Source of the DNA: Rhodospirillales bacterium
GTDB taxonomy: Bacteria > Pseudomonadota > Alphaproteobacteria > SMXQ01
Direction of reading: 5' to 3'
Assembly: GCA_024638585.1 (NCBI GenBank)
Contig: JAHEKA010000049.1
Span: 1-9,671, forward strand
DNA: 9,671 bases
This document shows positions 6,999-9,671 of this stretch, piece by piece. The notes beneath the pieces were generated by a model, which saw only the letters and a list, made by a program, of their open reading frames with translations, was not told the origin of the DNA and ran no database searches. Numbering within the stretch: position 1 is the first letter of the stretch; the number at the start of each line of letters is the position of its first letter. Made by a program: the position numbers and the translations under genes.

Positions 6999-7745
6999 CT
7001 AGGCGCCCTGTGCGAAGGGCGGCATGGCGGCGAGCAGGCGGCCCTTGCCCGGGATCGGGTCGGCGCGGCCCAGCAAGGTGAGGATGTACCAGCAGCGCAC
7101 CACCACGGGATGGAGGACGGGGACGCCGAGCGCGGCCTCGATCTCCTCCACCACGTCGAGCACCCGCCAGCCGGAACCGAGGATGTAGAGCGCCTGGGAG
7201 TCTCCGCCCACCTTGCGGTAGGCATCGATGATGCGGTCACGGATCTGTTCGGTGGTGAGGTCGTAGACATCGCCCGTGTCCTCGACCGGCTTGCCCATGA
7301 ACAGGACGTCGAAACCGGCATCGGTGAAGTACTGGCGGAAGGCGTCCGCCAAAACGCCTGCAAACGGCGTCAGGCCGATGAACCGCTCAACCCCCAGCGC
7401 CTTGAGCGCCGCCACCTGGGTGGTGCCGGTGGTGAAGACGGGAACCTTGTGGCGCCCTTCCCATTCGCCGATGAGCCGCGTTTCCGCCTCCAACCCCTGG
7501 AGCATGAAGGGCGGCGCGCCCTCGGGATGGATCAGATCGGCGCCCTTTTCGGCAACCACCGCAACCTTCTCCCCATAGGTGGGCATGGCGGCGCGGAACT
7601 CCTCCAGCGACTTGTAGGCGAAGCCCATGTATTCGGGGATCATTTCGATATCGTCCGGCAGGAGCGCGGCGAGGTCATCGAGCGAATGGGACGTGGTCGT
7701 GGGCTTGATCACGCCGATGCGGGTGACACCGGGTTGGTCGGTCAT
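6999..7745 (-). CDS. Maleate isomerase / arylmalonate decarboxylase-like protein, paralogue 2
   Basis: A 248-residue protein, the same length as paralogue 1 at 4386-5132 and alignable to it without gaps; I count about 158 identical positions (64%). Shared blocks include DIEMIPEY, DLIHPEGAPPFM, VPVFTTG-TQVAA, YFTDAGF, QALYILGS-WR-LD and VPVLHPVVVRCWYILT. It also lacks cysteine in the HPEGAPPF and ILGSGW loops. Cys69 of paralogue 1 is Ala here, so only the cysteine in VVRCW is common to both. The start at ATG 7745 is supported by GGAGGA eight bases upstream. It follows the dienelactone hydrolase gene by 119 bases on the same strand and is probably co-transcribed. An enzyme acting on a carboxylate related to the hydrolase product is an inference from position only. 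Confidence 0.78.
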   Translation of the reverse strand: MTDQPGVTRIGVIKPTTTSHSLDDLAALLPDDIEMIPEYMGFAYKSLEEFRAAMPTYGEKVAVVAEKGADLIHPEGAPPFMLQGLEAETRLIGEWEGRHKVPVFTTGTTQVAALKALGVERFIGLTPFAGVLADAFRQYFTDAGFDVLFMGKPVEDTGDVYDLTTEQIRDRIIDAYRKVGGDSQALYILGSGWRVLDVVEEIEAALGVPVLHPVVVRCWYILTLLGRADPIPGKGRLLAAMPPFAQGA

Positions 7746-7813
7746 GGATAGTCTCCTCCATCGCCCATGGGATCTTCCGCCCCATGGCCGAAAATTCGCG
7801 GGGTGGCGGCACG

Positions 7814-7845
7814 GGCGGCGCCGGCCCAAACAGACCGGCGCCGCC
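7814..7845 (-). terminator. Strong stem-loop between the dienelactone hydrolase and racemase-fold genes
   Basis: A perfect 11-bp GC-only inverted repeat pairs 7814-7824 with 7835-7845 around a 10-base loop. It lies 19 bases past the hydrolase stop in the direction of transcription. No T-run follows, so it may reduce read-through into the next gene or protect the upstream mRNA. Confidence 0.5.
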
Positions 7846-7864
7846 GCACGGCGATGCGAACGCC

Positions 7865-8581
7865 TTACGCGGCCAGACTTTCCTTCAGAAAGCCCATGGT
7901 CCGCCCCCAGGCCTGCTTGGAGGCCTCCGGGTGATGACGGTCGGGATTGTCGTCGTTATGGAACGCGTGCTGGGCGCCTTCATAGGTATGAAGGGTGTAG
8001 TCCTTGCCCGCGGCCTTCAGCGCCGCTTCGTATCCCGGCACGGTCTTGTTGATGTTCTCGTCCAGACCGCCGTAATTGAGCAACATGCGCGCCTTGATCT
8101 TGGCGACGTCCTCGTCCGCCGGAGAGCGGCCGTAGAACACCACCGCGGCGTCGAGATCGGGGTCGTTGACCGCCAGCTGGTTGGACAGCGCCCCGCCCCA
8201 GCAGAAGCCGACGCTGCCGACCTTGCCGTTGGTGTCCGACCGGTCTCGGGCATAGGCCGCGGCGGCCAGGGCGTCGCCGGTGACTTTCGCCATGTCGAGG
8301 GAACGGGTCTTTTCCACCGCTTCGTCCGGATCGTCGGGGGTGCCGCCGACCTGGCTCTGGAAGTCCGGCGCGATGGCGACGAAGCCTTCGACCGCGGCGC
8401 GGCGCGCGACGTCCTTCAGGTGCGGCTGAAGGCCCTTGTTCTCATGGATGATGATGACGGCGGGCGCGCCGGACGCGCCGGCGGGCTTGGCCACATAGGC
8501 GCTGACATCGCCCGAAGCGCCCTTGAAGGTGACGGTTTCGGTTTCGATCCTGGAATCATTTTCGTCGATCTGTGCGGGCAA
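7865..8581 (-). CDS. Dienelactone hydrolase family protein
   Basis: A 238-residue alpha/beta hydrolase of the dienelactone hydrolase (carboxymethylenebutenolidase) family, which opens lactone rings in the degradation of catechol derivatives; many members act on other esters. The full catalytic set is visible: the nucleophile Cys127 in GFCWGG (family motif G-x-C-x-G-G), Asp174 in GGLDENI, His205 in GAQHAFHND, and the activating glutamate Glu47 in IIIHENKGL. There is no signal peptide, so it is cytoplasmic. The start is TTG 8581, with GGGAGGG four bases upstream and no usable ATG before residue 97. It is followed at 119 bases by racemase-fold paralogue 2. The true substrate is not known, because DLH family members near other enzymes are often mis-assigned. 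Confidence 0.93.
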   Translation of the reverse strand: MPAQIDENDSRIETETVTFKGASGDVSAYVAKPAGASGAPAVIIIHENKGLQPHLKDVARRAAVEGFVAIAPDFQSQVGGTPDDPDEAVEKTRSLDMAKVTGDALAAAAYARDRSDTNGKVGSVGFCWGGALSNQLAVNDPDLDAAVVFYGRSPADEDVAKIKARMLLNYGGLDENINKTVPGYEAALKAAGKDYTLHTYEGAQHAFHNDDNPDRHHPEASKQAWGRTMGFLKESLAA

Positions 8582-8585
8582 AGGT

Positions 8586-8592
8586 CCCTCCC
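8586..8592 (-). promoter_or_regulatory. Ribosome binding site fixing the TTG start of the dienelactone hydrolase gene
   Basis: The minus strand reads GGGAGGG four bases before TTG 8581. No ATG lies close by in frame, so the non-ATG start is well supported. Confidence 0.7.
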
Positions 8593-8696
8593 TCTCTCAG
8601 GTTGCGTCTTGCGACGTTCGAAATGTGAAACACTGTTTTCCGCCGCGCGGCGCACGGCGAAGGGCGGCGTGGCAGCGGGGGCCAGCGCCTCGGCCC

Positions 8697-9023
8697 CTAG
8701 ACTAGCGCATTTTGGCGCCCGGGTCTTCCCGGAGGCGAACCCACAATCGGTTCATGATACCCCAGGACGATAACCGGCGGATGTCCGGCAACGCCTGAAG
8801 AGCATTGGCGCGGCCACCACGGGCCGCCGGCAAGGCCGATTGGATCGGATTGGAGGTATCGACCAAGCGCCGGGTCGTAATCGCGGAAATAGTTGTAATG
8901 GGTCCCGGTCTCGGTATCGAAATACTGGCCGGGAAAGCGCAGCAGGTTGGTCATGCTGCCCGATTGCGCCTCCACCTCCCCGAACCGCACGCGAGAGGCG
9001 AACCGAAACCTTCCGAGGGTCAT
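8697..9023 (-). pseudogene. Orphan fragment of an Rhs repeat-associated core, broken after GLAGG
   Basis: The minus-strand frame from ATG 9023 encodes 67 residues of Rhs-core-like sequence. The first residues are uncertain, but from about residue 14 they match the Rhs core: FGEVEAQSGSMTNLLRFPGQ, then YFDTETGTHYNYFRDYDPAL and GRYLQSDPIGLAGG, ending at base 8823. Complete Rhs proteins continue with an LNxYxYVxxNPxxxxDPxGL segment. Here the frame continues with unrelated PWWPRQCSSG... residues to a stop at 8697, and neither other frame restores the motif. The ATG overlaps the stop of the upstream DUF6968-like gene (ATGA). I read this as a displaced core remnant left when an Rhs toxin tip was exchanged, and not as a functional gene. 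Confidence 0.8.
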
Positions 9024-9376
9024 TCCTCGCGATAGGGATCGCCTTCGGGCAAAATGTCACGGATGTTGGCGGCCACGGGGAATCCAAGACTTCCGTTTTC
9101 ACCTCCCTCCCACGTCAGACGCCCGTCCTTGTATTCCTGTGATGTGTAGAGGACGGCGCCGACCATTCGCAGCGCGAGCTCCAAGGCCTGGACGGCATCG
9201 ACCCCACCTGCGCGCGTGATCCTTTGGCTGCCAAGGCCTTCGACCTTGAAAGGGCAGAAGAAGTCGCCGCCACCCGGAAACGGTCGCGGTTTGCCGATAA
9301 CGACGACCACCTCCTCATTCGGGGCGAGAGATAGAACCCGCCGGGCTATGACTGTGCCTATCTCAATGGCGTTCAA
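9020..9376 (-). CDS. DUF6968-like small protein in the immunity position of an Rhs toxin
   Basis: A 118-residue soluble protein resembling the DUF6968 family. Recognisable segments are VVVVIGKPRPFPGGGDFFCP (residues 23-42), VEGLGSQRITRAGGVDAVQA and LELALRMVGAVLYTSQEY (residues 66-83), then GRLTWEGGENGSLGFPV. The start is TTG 9376: AGGAG lies six bases upstream and overlaps the stop codon of the preceding toxin frame, and there is no ATG before residue 70. The gene starts 9 bases after the probable Rhs toxin tail and is followed by an orphan Rhs-core fragment. That placement strongly suggests an immunity protein, although no biochemical role is known to me for the family. Family name recalled from memory; moderate certainty. 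Confidence 0.72.
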   Translation of the reverse strand: MNAIEIGTVIARRVLSLAPNEEVVVVIGKPRPFPGGGDFFCPFKVEGLGSQRITRAGGVDAVQALELALRMVGAVLYTSQEYKDGRLTWEGGENGSLGFPVAANIRDILPEGDPYREE

Positions 9377-9382
9377 ATCTTG

Positions 9383-9388
9383 CTCCTA
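9383..9388 (-). promoter_or_regulatory. Ribosome binding site of the DUF6968-like gene, inside the toxin stop
   Basis: The minus strand reads TAGGAG: the TAG is the toxin stop codon and AGGAG is the site for TTG 9376, six bases on. This implies translational coupling of toxin and immunity. Confidence 0.65.
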
Positions 9389-9670
9389 CCAAGTGACCAG
9401 AGGCGGAATGGGTCGATTGGCACGGCATGCTCCATACCTCTCATTTGCGCTGGCCCAACAGCGGGCGCGAGCCGCTGGGTCGCTGAGCGTGCGACAAACA
9501 GCCTCATCCTTTTTTACTTGTCTCTCACATTTGTCACCGCCCTCGAGTTCATCGCAATCCCTTTTTGCTGTATTAGGAATGGCGGGATTTGACGCGACTG
9601 TGTCATTCCACCATCCGTCTATCGCACTTTGAAGCTTAGGGCGGAAGTAGTCATACGCGACGATAGCTCC
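9386..9670 (-). CDS. C-terminal toxin tail of a probable Rhs/polymorphic toxin (N-terminus off the right edge)
   Basis: On the minus strand the frame entering at base 9670 stays open for 94 residues and stops at TAG 9386-9388. It has no start codon in the window because the gene begins outside. The first part (GAIVAYDYFRPKLQSAIDGWW...) is followed by a cysteine-patterned end: CDELEGGDKCERQVKKDEAV, then CRTLSDPAARARCWASANER and YGACRANRPIPPLVTW. The spaced cysteines (residues 39, 48, 59, 71 and 82) with R-x-x-CW-x-SA-x-x-RY-x-x-C and a final IPPL resemble a recurring C-terminal tip of Rhs repeat proteins, recalled from memory. The neighbouring DUF6968-like gene and orphan Rhs-core fragment support this. 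The toxic activity cannot be named from the visible part. Open frames on the plus strand over this stretch are shadows. Confidence 0.75.
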   Translation of the reverse strand, partial: GAIVAYDYFRPKLQSAIDGWWNDTVASNPAIPNTAKRDCDELEGGDKCERQVKKDEAVCRTLSDPAARARCWASANERYGACRANRPIPPLVTW

Positions 9671-9671
9671 G

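Noticed and set aside
8702..8755. A 17-residue minus-strand frame just after the orphan Rhs core (MNRLWVRLREDPGAKMR)
   Set aside because: It looks protein-like but is too short to support, has no clear ribosome binding site, and may be chance or a remnant in the recombined stretch.
7784..8773. A 329-codon plus-strand open frame
   Set aside because: It is antisense to the dienelactone hydrolase gene, whose full catalytic set is intact on the minus strand.
9216..9632. A 138-codon plus-strand open frame at the right edge
   Set aside because: It is opposite both the DUF6968-like gene and the toxin tail; it has low-complexity Ser/Pro/Arg content and no ribosome binding site that I can see.
1..9671. 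Search for tRNA, rRNA, CRISPR repeats, complete insertion sequences or attachment sites
   Set aside because: I found no cloverleaf, regular spaced repeats, transposase motifs or terminal inverted repeats by reading both strands.

Overview
The window is GC-rich and gene-dense. Codon choice, the strong GGAGG-type ribosome binding sites and the gene families (tripartite tricarboxylate transporter, YbjQ pair with an M48 peptidase) suggest a free-living alphaproteobacterium, perhaps Rhodospirillales-like. This is inferred from family content, because no rRNA or other phylogenetic marker is present.

Region 1 (1-2481, minus strand) is a tctC-tctB-tctA operon for a TTT-type solute transporter: a periplasmic binding protein, a small membrane subunit and a large membrane subunit. 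TctA runs off the left edge. A strong stem-loop sits between tctC and tctB. Region 2 (2646-4335) holds a minus-strand DMT/EamA permease and a divergent plus-strand single-domain cupin with a very good ribosome binding site.

Region 3 (4386-7745) has two minus-strand paralogues of the maleate isomerase/arylmalonate decarboxylase-like fold. Both are 248 residues and about 64% identical by hand count. Between them lies an opposite-strand block of three overlapping genes: a soluble YbjQ-family protein, a membrane-anchored YbjQ-family protein and an M48 metalloprotease. The second paralogue lies downstream of a dienelactone hydrolase-family gene (7865-8581) and is probably co-transcribed with it. 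The TTT transporter, DLH, cupin and racemase-fold enzymes together look like a scavenging and catabolic neighbourhood for a carboxylate or aromatic-derived compound. The substrate cannot be read from the sequence.

Region 4 (8697-9671, minus strand) is accessory DNA and the most interesting part. It contains the C-terminal tail of a probable Rhs polymorphic toxin entering from the right edge. That tail has no start codon inside the window. It is followed 9 bases later by a small DUF6968-like gene in the immunity position, starting at TTG, and then by an orphan fragment of Rhs core that breaks off abruptly after its GLAGG motif. This is the classic toxin / immunity / displaced-core layout of an Rhs locus.

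I saw no tRNA, rRNA, CRISPR array or complete insertion sequence. No stretch longer than 300 bases lacks a gene.
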